This document shows, piece after piece, positions 12,776-23,819 of a stretch of 64,000 nt of DNA. This DNA is from Zychaea mexicana. Its lineage: Eukaryota; Mucoromycota; Mucoromycetes; Mucorales; Lichtheimiaceae. The translations under genes and the position numbers were made by a program. Under the pieces are notes generated by a model, which did not search any database, was not told where the DNA came from, and saw only the letters and a list, made by a program, of their open reading frames with translations. Position 1 is the stretch's first letter; each line of letters opens with the position of its first letter. The DNA lies in contig NW_026516733.1 in NCBI RefSeq assembly GCF_025766255.1, positions 62,001 through 126,000 of the forward strand, given 5' to 3'.

Positions 12776-14188
12776 TTACTCCTCGGTTCTACGACGCTTG
12801 ATTTCATTTCCCAGTTTGTCTATACTGATACTGAGATCACGACGTTTGTCTTCCAACTGACTTGCAACATCAGTGGTTGATATATAGCTTTCTCGTGCTA
12901 TCCGCTCGACTTCTTCAAACATCAGTTTTCTTCGGCGAAAAAAAAACTCGACTCCGTGGAATTCCTTCTCCATCGCGTGCGGCACGTTTCTTCCAGAAAT
13001 TGAACTGAAGGCTGCCCAGCAATTCCAATGGTGTACTCGCGCAAGACATCGGTGACAGTTAGAAGTTCTCTTATAAGCTTATAGCTTTGTGGAGGCGGTG
13101 ACAGCGATGCCAAAGATGAAGCGTCCACTGGGAGCATATCGCTAGTTGTGGTAGTTTGATGATCAACTTGAAGGATCTCGTTTCTTGCGACGTCAACTTC
13201 TGAAGTGGGAGTCATATTCGCTGGATTGCGGGAGAAGTAAAACGGGTTGGAAAAAATGGAGTCTAAAGTACTGATAGAACCTTTTTGCTGTGACGATTTA
13301 AGAGCCTCAATATCGCTTCCGATCCCACTGATGATGCCGAAGGAAGATCGCAGTAGTTCCGTTATATGTGGCATAGCCCTTTCGATCTGTATGCCTAACG
13401 GCTCTTCTTCTTCGCTGGTTCTTGCTAGATAACGCAACACGTCCAATTCATACTGTTTGTATAGCGGGTCGTCGAATATGGGGTGTGTCCACAAGAAGTG
13501 GGTCGGATGAAGCTTTTTCAGAAGCACAGAGTCCTAAAGTTATATTATATCAAATTTTAGAGATTTTTTATAACAATATGATATAATAAATAGTGACTAT
13601 GTACCTGAATCAAAACAATTCTCAAATATTTTAAGAGCTCCAAAAAGTTTGGACCTGCAAGATCGTTTTGGACAGTCCTCGTCTCGAACTTGTTTTCCCA
13701 GTACTCGATATCAGGAATAACTTTTTGTTGCAAGCTCTGTGGCGGATCGATTTTGGCCCGTGGTAACCAAACGCACCAGCTTTTTTGGCATAGAAACCAG
13801 CTAAAGCACGAATCACTGGCTTTGGAAGACTTGTCAAGTAGCATCCGATCATCTTGTCCGACCCCACCTTCTAATTCGACGTTGATCACTGTCAGAAACA
13901 TCTTGTTCAGTGATCGACCTCAGAACACTACCGCAGTTGATGTGTGCTATTTTGCTCGGTTGAATACCAACAGCTCGGAGCGCTTCCTGACATCCATCTC
14001 TTTGCGTATTGTAAGTGATAGCTTGTATACGGTTGACACCCTTCAAGACGTGCATGCCGTACCAATGTCTGCATGATGTGAAATCCGGGAACTCTTCGTT
14101 TTCAATATGCGAGCGGCAAAAAAGGTGGAATGCCAAAGCTCCAATTGGACAAACGTCTGCACAGCGGTGTCTGATGGCAGCTCCGTAC
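12776..14188 (-). pseudogene. Crypton-type tyrosine recombinase (Ndc10-like), 5'-truncated remnant
   Basis: Read on the minus strand from 14,188 downward, this matches fungal Crypton/Ndc10-domain recombinases in order. CPIGALAFHLFCRSH comes first, then FPDF and HWYG. AITYNTQRDGCQEAL is followed by AHINCGSVLR (the His/Arg region). RRWG and, after a frame change, MIGCYLTSLPKPVIRALAGF follow, holding the likely nucleophilic Tyr of the YL..LP motif. Next is IDPPQSLQQKVIPDIEYWE, equivalent to the usual P..L...IFPWIE. An intron with GT..AG borders lies at about 13,535-13,604. A 200-residue tail follows (LHPTHFLWTHPIFDDPLYK onward), ending in a charged coiled-coil-like segment at 12,776. At least two frameshifts (near 13,865 and 13,770) kill it. 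The N-terminal half is missing exactly where repeat A1 begins. Confidence 0.72.
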
Positions 14189-17100
14189 TGATACTGATGT
14201 ATGTAATAAAAACAGATCTGTGATGTTCAAAAATAGAAAGGGACTAGAAGTCTTCGAGATTGCTGTTAATTTTTGAAGGAATAAATGATCTATCCTTTAA
14301 CTTGTTTTTACAGCTATTTAAACACGACCAGAGTCTGTGATGAGAAGAAAAACCATGAAATGATAGATGCGCTCAGAAATCTGACCAATACATCTTGACG
14401 CTGGTTTCTAATCGAAACCGCTTTAAGTCAGCCACGACAATGTCCTATGACAATATCTTTAAATCTCACATTTACGTTATTGGCATTCTGTACAATAGCA
14501 ATAGTAACCATAATTTTCATATATTTAGGATGATGAAGACAAAGATACTATCACTGAAAGCAGCAACAGCCAGTATGCTTCCTGCCAAGGATCCATGATG
14601 GTGATAACGACGCCCAAAAAGCTAGGCGTCCTACGTACTCGATCGAAGCGCCAAAGAAGCTGGCTCGTCGAGAATACTTAGGCAAAGGTCGTCGGAAACC
14701 TGGATGATGGTAGAAAGGAATACCGCTGCCAATAGGCATTTAGCAATGGTCGAGACAGTATCCACCCACATATTAGCGACAAGAAGGGTCCATCAAAATC
14801 TGATCGTCCATATGAAAACATATGACATTACCGAGGGTTCTCCTGCAAAAGGCGCGCCTGTAAACCATCGTGATCGTTCAACAATCGATGCTCATTTTGG
14901 AAGTCAAGGACAAACGCCCGTGGCATCATTCGGCAGAGACGCGTTTTACAGGTGCCTTGTTCAGGATATTATATAAATTGCCGCACCGTACACGTCTGTC
15001 CAAGGATCCTTGTTGCAAATGCTCTTGCATATGGCCGATTCTGTACCGAAAATCCAAGACTGCAGCTCCAAGTGTTAGTACGTTTGAAAGGTACATGACC
15101 AGCTTGTACAGCGCTTCTTAAAGGCAAATAATACAGAACTTGGAAGCGGTTCCCTTTCATGGCGCACACACAGACGGATGGACCACGGCATACATGAAAT
15201 ACTCGTTTCTTGGAATCGCGGCGCAATAGGTCAACCAGGGGCTTTGAGTCTTTGAAGGGCTCACATACTGGCAAAATTCTTTAGTCGGTCGCAATAATAA
15301 ACAGCGGTCCAGAATCTTTCTTCCGTGTCCACCTCTTTGCAAGGAAACCTACTTCTATATTTTGCATTTGAACATATTTTAATGCTTTCATTTTTTTTTC
15401 TTTTTAAAAGATTTTTTCTTTACAAATTCAACCATGTTGACAAGGAGCTCTGCTTGGTTGTGTATTTTCTTCCTTGAGATGTTTCAAGTGAGCGTGCTGG
15501 ATTTCGATCATTTCCGTATTACGGGTGGTGTTGTCGTTCACTAGCAGCGCAAGTCAATTCGGTGCTATTCAACAGGCATATGGCCGCAGATGAGCGAGTG
15601 TAAGTTGACAACGGTGAAATCTAGTGGCCCAGTGTACTTACTCTTTTTCCTTTCCGTCTCTTATTAGATCGTTGGAATATAGGCTAGGATGGCTGCTTGT
15701 ATTGAGTTTCTGTAATTATGTCTCAGTTGGTTTTGGAACCACCAGATGTAAAGGGTTAAACATATAACTATTAGCTGTAACGCTTTTGTCTACTTGATTC
15801 AAGAATAAATTTTAGAGAAATTTTAATATGCATGTATTAATGATTTAGTTGTAGATATTGAAGTGGTACGTGGACAAGGGTGTCATAATATGGAGGGCAG
15901 TTGTATTAAGCTTTTTATCGCATTACACCCGTTGTCAGTGAAGACCGATTGTTATAATATCTGGGAATCGATGCGGGCACGACAAGTTCTAATAATAATT
16001 ATGATATGTTACACAGAGCAGCAAAGCTGACACTCTTGTGTTAGTTACATTGCACTGTAGTGTTGCTTCCAGAAATTCGTACTCTAGTACCCCGTATGCT
16101 AGGCACAGAAACTTTTTGTATAGCAGGTTTTAGCCAACGGTCTCCCGAGCCAGAATGGTTGCAACGTTTATGGACCTTTGAAGAGGCGCTTCAGTCGCGG
16201 AAGATGCTATTTGTTGGCCGAGACGTACATTCTTGGTCGGATGTACAGCGTACGAATACGCTTGGACCGTTGTACCACCTATCTAATCAACTACATACTA
16301 CATTCTGATGCAAGTTGGTGGAATGCTTGTAACACCCTACACCACGCACATAACCTTAAAACCACCAAAAATCATGACCGAGTATTTGCACTTGGAATCA
16401 TGTTTCCGGATATTGTTAAGGGTATTACCGTCGATTATAAGCAGCCTTTGTCCGACTTATTGGTCCAATTTCATGCCCTTCTGGCGAAGAGCGATCTAAG
16501 CGTCTTGTGCTTCGGAGGAGCACAGTCCGAAAAGAATCCGTCATGGACTGGTGCTACCGGAACAGATTTACAGGACCGTTTCTTCGACACGGAAAATAGC
16601 GTTGCCGTTGTTGACATCGACGGACAATACATGTACGTAACTTGTACGAGTGTGATTAGCAAGATGCTAGCAGACACAGGGGAAGACCCACGTGCGTGGA
16701 CGTACGACGATTTACCACCTATCCCTGGTCACCCCGCTGAGGAGGAGTTCATTACAGGCTACCTTGCAATATATGTTCAGCTACCTGGACACAAAAAGAG
16801 GAAAGTAGTAAATCTTTCTGATTTTGTTTCTTGCAACTTTGAACGTCGATCCTTTACCATCATCAACCCAAAGCTCCAGTTTTTGGCGCGTTTGATACCG
16901 CTTAAGAAGGAAAATTTGTTCTGGTAGATCGGTAGACTATTCCTCACAAAGGAAGTAGCTTCATTTTCATTCGATCTCACGGAAGATGAAAGTAGCTAAG
17001 GTACTACTAGATATGAAGGAGGATATGTGATACTTTCCGGGATCCAATTCCATTTTTGGTACGATCGTCGTTTTCCAGTCATACAAAAGGAAGGACAGCA

Positions 17101-17616
17101 TTACAAGGCAATCGGCACTTGTAGTATAAAAAACTCTGAATATTTTTTCGCTGATAACACTGCACCCCCTCAGACTTTTGTTATTAACTAAACGGTATGG
17201 CATTTCCTTTGTATAGCCATGTCTTGAGCTCGCCGTCGTCCCTTGAGTTGATGGTTGAAACATCAGTGCTATACACTTAGTACCACGCATTATTATATCA
17301 ATATGATAAATACATACAATATACATCGTATATTTGGAAAATCCTGCTCAATTTGTTTTTGACTAGATGTCTTTCCACTTTCCACTGCACTTTTATCGTC
17401 ATTGCAAAGTATTATATGATGATAGAAGGTAACGGATGAAATCTAAGGTGATTCCATCCGCTTTCCAGTTGTCAAAAAAGATGAGGAGTACTACAAAGCG
17501 CTCAGTACATGTGAATAAAATATTCCGAATACTTTATCGATGACTATACTGACAGTTTTTTAAAGTATGATAACCTATCATTTTCTCTCTCACAGCGTTA
17601 GTTATGGTTTATGATA
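14189..17616. repeat. Repeat A, copy 1 (about 3.4 kb)
   Basis: This is nearly identical, in direct orientation, to 27,915-31,331, with an offset of about 13.73 kb. Similarity starts at TGATACTGATGTATG and ends at TTTATGATA. The first half (to about 15,700) shows almost no differences, while the second half has more, including frame-changing ones. No terminal inverted repeat or LTR was seen. The first 1.3 kb holds short frames on both strands, identical in the two copies, that I do not recognise. The last 1.5 kb carries a HET-like pseudogene. The left edge cuts into the Crypton remnant and the right edge abuts repeat B. Confidence 0.9.
16039..17193 (+). pseudogene. HET-domain-like gene, copy A1 (frameshift plus stops)
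   Basis: This corresponds to the copy at 29,764-30,912. The frame starts after a possible acceptor with PEIRTLVPRMLGTETF. It continues through PEWLQRLWTFEEALQS, matching the W..R.WT.QE segment of HET (heterokaryon incompatibility) proteins, and later DRVFALGIMFPDIVKGITVDY, the usual HET-downstream segment. In this copy a 4-base insertion near 16,295 shifts the frame. In-frame stops follow at 16,925 (where copy A2 has a Trp codon) and at about 16,996. It retains the Trp codon that A2 has lost at its 30,418 position. HET-domain proteins mediate non-self recognition in ascomycetes; their role in this lineage is not established, and this copy is not functional. Confidence 0.55.
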
Positions 17617-18150
17617 CACAGTGTGGCTCACACGAATAAGCTTTAGCCAATAGCTTATGAGATATAAAGTCTACCTACATTATGTGCATTTTTCCTAAGT
17701 ATCAAAACAATTTCTTGAAAAAATGCCATAGCATTGAATATGAGACCATTAGGAAGTTGACTCGTTCTAGATTACATCGAGTCTAGTTCGTCGAGTAACA
17801 GGCATTAAAGATATGAGTTGCAGCACAACGAGCGAAAGTGATCATGCATCAAACTGAATTCCTCTTCGCAACGTGCTCTCATCACCCACTCATATATGAA
17901 CTACATTCTATGTGATCCACACTTTGTTGACCTCAGTATTTTCGGCCACGAAATGCATTATTGTTCTTCCAACTCAGTCCCTATCTCCACATGCACATGG
18001 AACAGTAACCACTCTACTCGTCCTTTGTTAAACTTTTTCTACTCCTCCTTGATGCGTCATCCACCATGGCTGGTTATTTTAGCCTAAAAGAACTTCGAGC
18101 ATTCATTGCTAGTAATCCAGAACCTGAATTTGACCTATTCATCGAAGAAA

Positions 18151-18220
18151 AGGATTAACTCAGTGGTAGAGTGTCAATCTTACAAATTAAAAGTCGGTAG
18201 TTCGATTCTACTATTCCCTA
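18151..18220 (+). tRNA. tRNA-Val(UAC)-like, mitochondrial type, copy 1
   Basis: It folds by eye as a cloverleaf: D-arm ACTC-AGTGGTA-GAGT, anticodon arm TCAAT-CTTACAA-ATTAA (one mismatch; anticodon TAC in positions 34-36), a short variable loop, and T-arm GGTAG-TTCGATT-CTACT. The 3' acceptor strand is ATTCCCT. The 5' acceptor strand matches poorly (AAAGGAT), as if the insertion boundary cut into it. AT content and context point to mitochondrial origin, and it is unlikely to work in the nucleus. Confidence 0.6.
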
Positions 18221-18233
18221 AATAGTTTATAAT

Positions 18234-18290
18234 AATAGTAGAGTGGTTATCTTGCACATAACTGGCAGTAGTTCAACTCTACTATTCCCT
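18234..18290 (+). tRNA. tRNA-Ala(UGC)-like, 5'-truncated, copy 1
   Basis: Anticodon arm GTTAT-CTTGCAC-ATAAC (anticodon TGC) and T-arm AGTAG-TTCAACT-CTACT are both perfectly paired. They are followed by ATTCCCT as in the neighbouring tRNA. The 5' acceptor strand and half the D-arm are missing, so this is a tRNA fragment. Confidence 0.45.
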
Positions 18291-18293
18291 ATA

Positions 18294-19217
18294 TTAATAA
18301 ATAAAAGAATATGTATCTATATAATAATATGTATACCCTTTTAAATACATTAATTTATTCATATACATTCGTGAATAAGCTGTAATTGCTGCTGCAATAC
18401 GAACAGATTGTAAAATAGTTCTTTTTGAAGAATCATATTTTAGAAGCTCATTATTAAAATCTTGTTCAGATAATTCACATAAATTTTGATCAGGAGTAAT
18501 ATTATATTTAACTAAATATTTGTTTTCAGGTAATTCAAAAATAGTATTAACAATATGGGAAGTTAATAATTTATCCATTTCTTCTTTATTTATTATAGTA
18601 GTTGAATCACTAATTTCATTCATACCTATTCTTCTAAATAATGAATTTAATAATAATTTATAAATTTCTCATAATGGACCTTCTGATCTTTGTTTATGGA
18701 AATAACAAGTTAGGACATAATTTTCAATGACATCTTTACCTCTATCAAATTAATAACTATATAAAACATTAATTTCATAATCAAATTCTTTAGATTGTTT
18801 TGATTCTTCAGGAAAATACCATCCTTTCCATGATCCTAAAGGACAATACATTTTTTCATTATCTCTGTAAGGTAAAGTAGGAATAAATAAATTATCTAGT
18901 GTTTTAATTTCAGCATAAACAAAACCAAAGTAATCATCTAAATTTGTATTACTACTAAATCTTAGTTTTCCAATAGGCATATTATTTAACATTGAGAAAG
19001 GATATAATGAATTTACATCATATTGATATAAATTAGATCCTTTAGGATTAAATACATCAACTCTCCCATCATAGAAACTCTTTTGAATATCATCATGAGC
19101 TCTTCCTTATACTTTATAAATGCTATGTTTCATAAAGTTAGTAGTAAAAATATTTAGTGCTACACCTGTAATAATAGAACCAATTTGTTCTGAGATTGTA
19201 CTCCATAACTTTTTCAT
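18294..19217 (-). pseudogene. Linear-plasmid-type B-family DNA polymerase (dpo) remnant, copy 1
   Basis: Read on the minus strand from ATG at 19,217. The order is ALNIFTTNFMKHS, FYDGRVDVFNPKGSNLYQ, then polymerase motif A as YDVNSLYP (about 19,000-19,030). MPIGKLRFSS, FGFVYAEI and WKGWYFPEES follow. Motif B is present as KLLLNSLFRRIG, then SVRIAAAITAYSRMYMNKL, and motif C as IDTYS in place of the usual TDTDS. In-frame stops (TAA near 18,750 and 19,110) and a TGA at a Trp position break the frame in the standard code. The second catalytic Asp of motif C is Tyr. Such enzymes replicate protein-primed mitochondrial plasmids. This copy is C-terminal only and dead. Confidence 0.78.
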
Positions 19218-22200
19218 GTTGAATAAAATTAATTAGAGGTATTTCCTCAAGTTATTAATAATTCCAATAAATAATTCAATAATTATTTAATTATTTATTA
19301 ATTTAAAACATGTAAAAACGCAGAACCATTAGACAAAGCCTACAAATAAAATAGGTAAATACACTTTTTGAGAAATTAATTTAAAATAAGATAAATTAGA
19401 ATCTTAATTAAATAATTTAAAGTATAGGAAAATTATTTAATTAATCAGCAGCCTTTTTAGGCTACTGACAAGAACAACATTGCAATTTGGTTCACTTCTA
19501 CCAGCTGTATTTCAGCAATTAACCTATATTCACTGTGGAAAGGCAGATTTCAAAAAGCATGGAATATGGATTTGGTAAAGAAGAAGACGCACTGTCCAAA
19601 GTATGTATTCTCTATAACAGATATAGCAAACTGGCTCTTGGCAATAATGACTCATACTTTTTAAACTTTAGAATTAGTATGAAAGACACCCTCGCCCTTT
19701 GGCAGTCGATTAAAAACATGGTTCAGCAAATAGTAAGTTCGTCATGGAATTCTTTAAAAGGCTATGCTAATAGTGAGTTTATTTTCTATAGAAATCAACT
19801 AAAGACGAGTATGCGATTCAAGCTATGATTATTCTATGAAGTATGAGCTCCTTGAGTACCAAAATTCTCTTACAAGCGATGGAACAAGAAGTGAAGTGAG
19901 TAGAGGCACTATCTATTTTTTTCATCAATCAATAATAATATTTATATATTTGTCTCTGACTATTATCTGTAGAAGCCTTGATTATGATGGGAACGGCGGA
20001 TCAGCACAAGTAGCACAAATCCCCGAGCAAACACCCAGTGAACAAGACAATATGTGTAGTAGTGACTCACTCGGTTCTGCACACAGTACACTCACATTTG
20101 AAGACAGACCCCCAACATACTGATTCACGAACAACAGTATTGCCCTCCCTTCAACCCAAAGCAGATACAAGATTGGTCAATACGACGTATCCTTGGCATT
20201 TTATGCCTTTCAACTCATTTCTGGCAATACCTTTGATATACTCAATGTTGAGTCAAATGTATCCTATGTCTTATACGTATAAAATGAATAAAAAATCTAT
20301 TGGAAATAAAGAAAACAGGATTGCTAATACCATTTCATTTCAGGGCATTATCATCTATCTTTCTCATCCAGCGCAACAAATGGCATCTGGATTTGATGGG
20401 TGTATTCAGGTATTAATCCTTAACAGTGATTTAAACAAGGTTTTATTAATTTAATATATATAGTTGTTTAAAAATATATAGGAAAAAATCAAAAATTAGA
20501 TTATAATTTTTTTATTTTTGAAACGTTTAAGATATTTTTTTTATTTTCTTTAAACTCATATAATATGTTTAGGTTTTGTATAAACCTGTTTAAATCGTTT
20601 AAACTATAATATTCTTGTATAATTAATTCAAAACAGGCTAGGAGGTACGACGATGCCCAGTTTAATCAAAAATCAATGAAGTTAGATTTTTTTTAGAACA
20701 CTTGACAGTGAAATCCTTAACTAAAATTAATTTACTATTTAGAGTAATATTAATTGTTATGGATTGAAACTCTTCACTGAAAAAAAACTAAAAGACATAT
20801 TCGATGATCAATGCAAACGGTTCGGTAACTGGAAATACATTCGCAAGTGTGTCAACAATACTGAAGCCATGACAAATATCATCAAGGTATATTATTAGTC
20901 ATTTAATACATAGGATAAAAGCAGGGTGACGATTATCAATAGCATTCTCTACAATTTTTCTATTTGCGTTTTCTATTTAGGATTTCAAAAATGATATAAT
21001 TACCAGAGAAGAGGCAATTATAAAAACATATACATTGGGACTAACACCTTCTTCAATGTCTGTATCCACAACATTGACAACAACAACAACAACAACAACA
21101 GAAACAACAACAACAACAGAAACATTACCATCGTTATTACCACTTCCCACGAACCTTAATAGGCTTCTGAAATGCGTGGCTAAGCTATAAGTAATTTGGT
21201 GAGGAAGAGTAAAGATTGGATTATCAGCTTGACCATCCTTTCTATAGGATCGAGAAATTGCCTAATCAAGATATCAAGGAAGAAGTTCTAGAGTTTGAAC
21301 TATGCCTACGGTACATCGACCCAGTTTTATCAGGGTTATTTGATGATCCAGATAGGGGCACCCTGTTTAGATGGTAAGTGGCAATTCGTCTCCAAATAGT
21401 TTGTCATTCGTGTCAATGGAGGGAGATACTCACGATATTAATGCATATATAATATATGTAGGACCAGTGTCACAAACGAGGAGTCAAAGTACAGATACAT
21501 TACAAAGCAGCGTCCTGACAGTGTCATTTCTCAGTTGGATGGACTCTCTTATGGGCCATCTTTAGGCTTCGTGGAGGTCAAAAGTGCCAAAAAGGGTAGC
21601 GGCAAATTCGCAGTTTCTAATGATCTTGTTCGACTTGGCCTTCTTTCCAAAAATTCAATCGATCGGTCGAATGTAGATGGTTGCTTAGCCATACAAGTAG
21701 TTGGTAAGTAGTAAGGTACGACAAGAGAGGCAGGACTAAAATATAATTATGTGATACTCATAGTTTCACTTTCATTTTAGGCTTGAATATTAACTTTTTC
21801 ATAACCAAACTGATGGCAGATGGGATATATACAATGTTTGAATTGTACAATATCAGGATCCCATCATCAAGAGAAGCAATTCAAGGATTTGTTGGCTACT
21901 TTGACGAGCTCTTGGCTGTTCTGGATCTTTTCAAAGAACATTGTCTCATGTCCACTTGTGTTAATGACCAAGATTCCTGTAAGCGAAAAGCATTACCCGA
22001 CGAAGCATTCGATGTTATTCTATCAAGGTCAAAGAGTAACAAAAGACAATGCTATACAATAGAGAGATAGTACCAATGCCTCCACCTCCTTCACCCAAAC
22101 AAAAATAATACGCATATATACCAGCAAATCAGCATCTTCTTTCATACAATCATCTAAAAAACCCCCCCTCCCCCAATCCCTTGTTCAATGACAAGATGAC

Positions 22201-22242
22201 TAGTATTGTTATTGTGGTGTAATATTAAAAAGGAGCTATGAT

Positions 22243-23122
22243 TAGGGGTCGCAATTGGACCAGTCGGGCCGGGTCAAGGGTCTGACCCATTGACCCACGG
22301 GTCAAGAAAACACTGACCCGACCGACCCGTTCAACCCGACAGGTCAAAACTCAGGTTGACGGGTCACTACTGATTTTGATTTGGTGACAAAGGAGGTTTC
22401 AATCAACCTGAGCTTGAGCACTGGAAGTGCAAAACTACATGTATACACAGCTCTCTAAGATGATGGCACGCAAATTCTTAGTAGTGCTAGCAATATCTAC
22501 GTTTTGTGTGATTATTCTTAAAGGTAAAGGGGTTTGTGCCATAACAAAAGAAATTGTTTGCGCTCACATGCATTAAAGCAAGGATAATGGTTAAAGTGTG
22601 GTTAAATATCGACTTGCTTTAAATGCCCCTAATCCTTTTCCCTTTTCCCTTTTCTTTCCATTTCTTCCTTCTTCTTTCATTTCTCTTTTCTTAATTCCTT
22701 CTACGTCTTTTGTCAAATCTCGTCTCTCACTGCCACTCTCTATTGTCTATTCTTATTGTACTATTGCTACTTCTTTACTACTATTACATATATTGCTTAT
22801 AGCTTACTTATCTTACACTTTTGAATATAAAATATGATCCCACAATGAAAAAGAATATAAGTACGTTTTATGTTACAGCTCTATAGCAGACATATTGACA
22901 ACTACATCTTTAATATAATGATCCTTCCCAACAAGAAGATTGACTACTTTGAATACAAGTACCTCATAGATATCATATGTATACATGGGTCACAACGGGT
23001 CAACGGGTCGCGTCAAGGGTTAGACAGGCTGACCCGTGGGTCAGAAAAGCATCAACCCGACCCGTTGACCCGTCCTCAACCCATAGGTCGGTTTTGACCC
23101 GTGGGTCAGATTGCGACCCCTA
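22243..23122. mobile_element. hAT-like non-autonomous element at the B1/B2 joint
   Basis: This 880-bp element starts TAGGGGTCGCAATTGGACC and ends with the imperfect inverse GGTCAGATTGCGACCCCTA. The subterminal 130 bases on both sides are packed with GGGTCAACGGGTC/ACCCGACCC words, as in many hAT elements. The interior (22,380-22,960) is AT-rich with no transposase. The flanks show no 8-bp duplication (GCTATGAT on the left, TCGATGAC on the right). That is expected if one side was exchanged after insertion, since the element lies exactly between the two B copies. Confidence 0.7.
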
Positions 23123-23202
23123 TCGATGACTATACTGACAATTTTTTAAAGTTTGATAACCTATCATTTTCTCTCTCGCAGCGTTAGTTATGGTTTATGA
23201 TA
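23122..23202. repeat. Truncated tail of repeat A preceding B2
   Basis: These 81 bases match 17,536-17,616, the 3' end of repeat A1, and the end of A2 at about 31,250-31,331. Their presence before B2 shows that B2 was copied from a locus where B already sat next to the A tail. Confidence 0.85.
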
Positions 23203-23736
23203 CACAGTGTGGCTCGCACGAATAAGCTTTAGCCAATAGCTTATGAGATATAAAGTCTACCTACATTATGTGCATTTTTCCTAAGTATCAAAACAATTTC
23301 TTGAAAAAATGCCATAGCATTGAATATGAGACCATTAGGAAGTTGACTCGTTCTAGATTACATGGAGTCTAGTTCGTCGAGTAACAGGCATTAAAAATAT
23401 GAGTTACAGTACAACGAGCGAAAGTGATCATGCATCAAACTGAATTCCTCTTCGCGACGTGCTCTCATCACCCACTCATATATGAACTACATTCTATGTG
23501 ATCCACACTTTGTTGACCTCAGTATTTTCGGCCACGAAATGCATTATTGTTCTTCCAACTCAGTCCCTATCTCCATATGCACATGGAACAGTAACCACTC
23601 TACTCGTCCTTTGTTAAACTTTTTCTACTCCTCCTTGATGCGTCATCCACCATGGCTGGTTATTTTAGCCTAAAAGAACTTCGAGCATTCATTGCTAGTA
23701 ATCCAGAACCTGAATTTGACCTATTCATCGAAGAAA

Positions 23737-23806
23737 AGGATTAACTCAGTGGTAGAGTGTCAATCTTACAAATTAAAAGTCGGTAGTTCGATTCTACTAT
23801 TCCCTA
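23737..23806 (+). tRNA. tRNA-Val(UAC)-like, copy 2
   Basis: Same sequence and fold as the copy at 18,151-18,220, including the anticodon TAC and the poorly matching 5' acceptor strand. Confidence 0.55.
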
Positions 23807-23819
23807 AATAGTTTATAAT

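Larger units (their letters stand above)
18151..19470. other. Mitochondrial-derived insert (NUMT-like), copy 1
   Basis: The insert is about 1.3 kb, sharply more AT-rich than its flanks, and carries in order a tRNA-Val-like gene, a 5'-truncated tRNA-Ala-like gene and, on the opposite strand, a decayed B-family DNA polymerase of the type found on fungal mitochondrial linear plasmids. Its left edge falls inside exon 1 of the PD-(D/E)XK-like gene, within the tRNA acceptor stem. The right edge is fuzzy, near CAGCAGCCTTTTTAGGCTAC at about 19,446-19,466. One TGA sits at a position where Trp is expected, consistent with a mitochondrial code. Confidence 0.75.
18066..22070 (+). pseudogene. PD-(D/E)XK-like multi-exon gene, copy B1, split by mitochondrial insert
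   Basis: A strong start context (CCACCATGG) at 18,066 opens with MAGYFSLKELRAFIASNPEP and runs to IEEK, where mitochondrial-type sequence begins. Gene-like sequence resumes after about 19,480. Later exons join cleanly. The segment FDDQCKRFGNWKYI, then DFKNDIITREEAI, a Thr-rich run, YIDPVLSGLFDDPDRG, and RW-TSVTNEESKYRY across an intron at 21,374-21,463. Then RPDSVI at 21,511 and GFVEVK at about 21,565, giving a PD-x(n)-ExK arrangement like PD-(D/E)XK nucleases. Then LVRLGLLSKNSID, an intron ending at 21,780, and a C-terminus at 22,070. The donor near 21,187 is AT where copy B2 has GT. In-frame stops also occur in the middle exons. Nuclease function is inferred from the motif only. Confidence 0.6.
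17617..22242. repeat. Repeat B, copy 1 (about 4.6 kb)
   Basis: This is nearly identical to 23,203-27,801, with an offset of 5,586 bases, falling to about 5,562 after a shorter AAC tract in copy 2. The duplicated segment also takes in about 80 bases of the tail of repeat A (17,536-17,616 = 23,122-23,202). B is flanked by TATGATA on the left and CTATGAT(A) on the right, which could be a target-site duplication. It contains the PD-(D/E)XK-like gene and the mitochondrial-derived insert listed separately. Confidence 0.9.

Noticed and set aside
14395..15274. Six short ORFs in the first half of repeat A
   Set aside because: They are identical in both copies only because the duplication is recent. 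They lie in all frames on both strands with no recognisable domain.
17896..18087. 63-codon ORF just upstream of the B gene start (and its copy at 23,482)
   Set aside because: It ends across the CCACCATGG start of the B gene in another frame and looks like 5' leader sequence.
21080..21122. Array-like AAC triplet run
   Set aside because: A simple microsatellite encoding Thr in the B gene, shortened in the second copy. Not a CRISPR-like array.
22598..22837. 79-codon hydrophobic ORF inside the hAT-like element
   Set aside because: Ser/Leu/Phe-rich because of CT-rich DNA. No transposase similarity.
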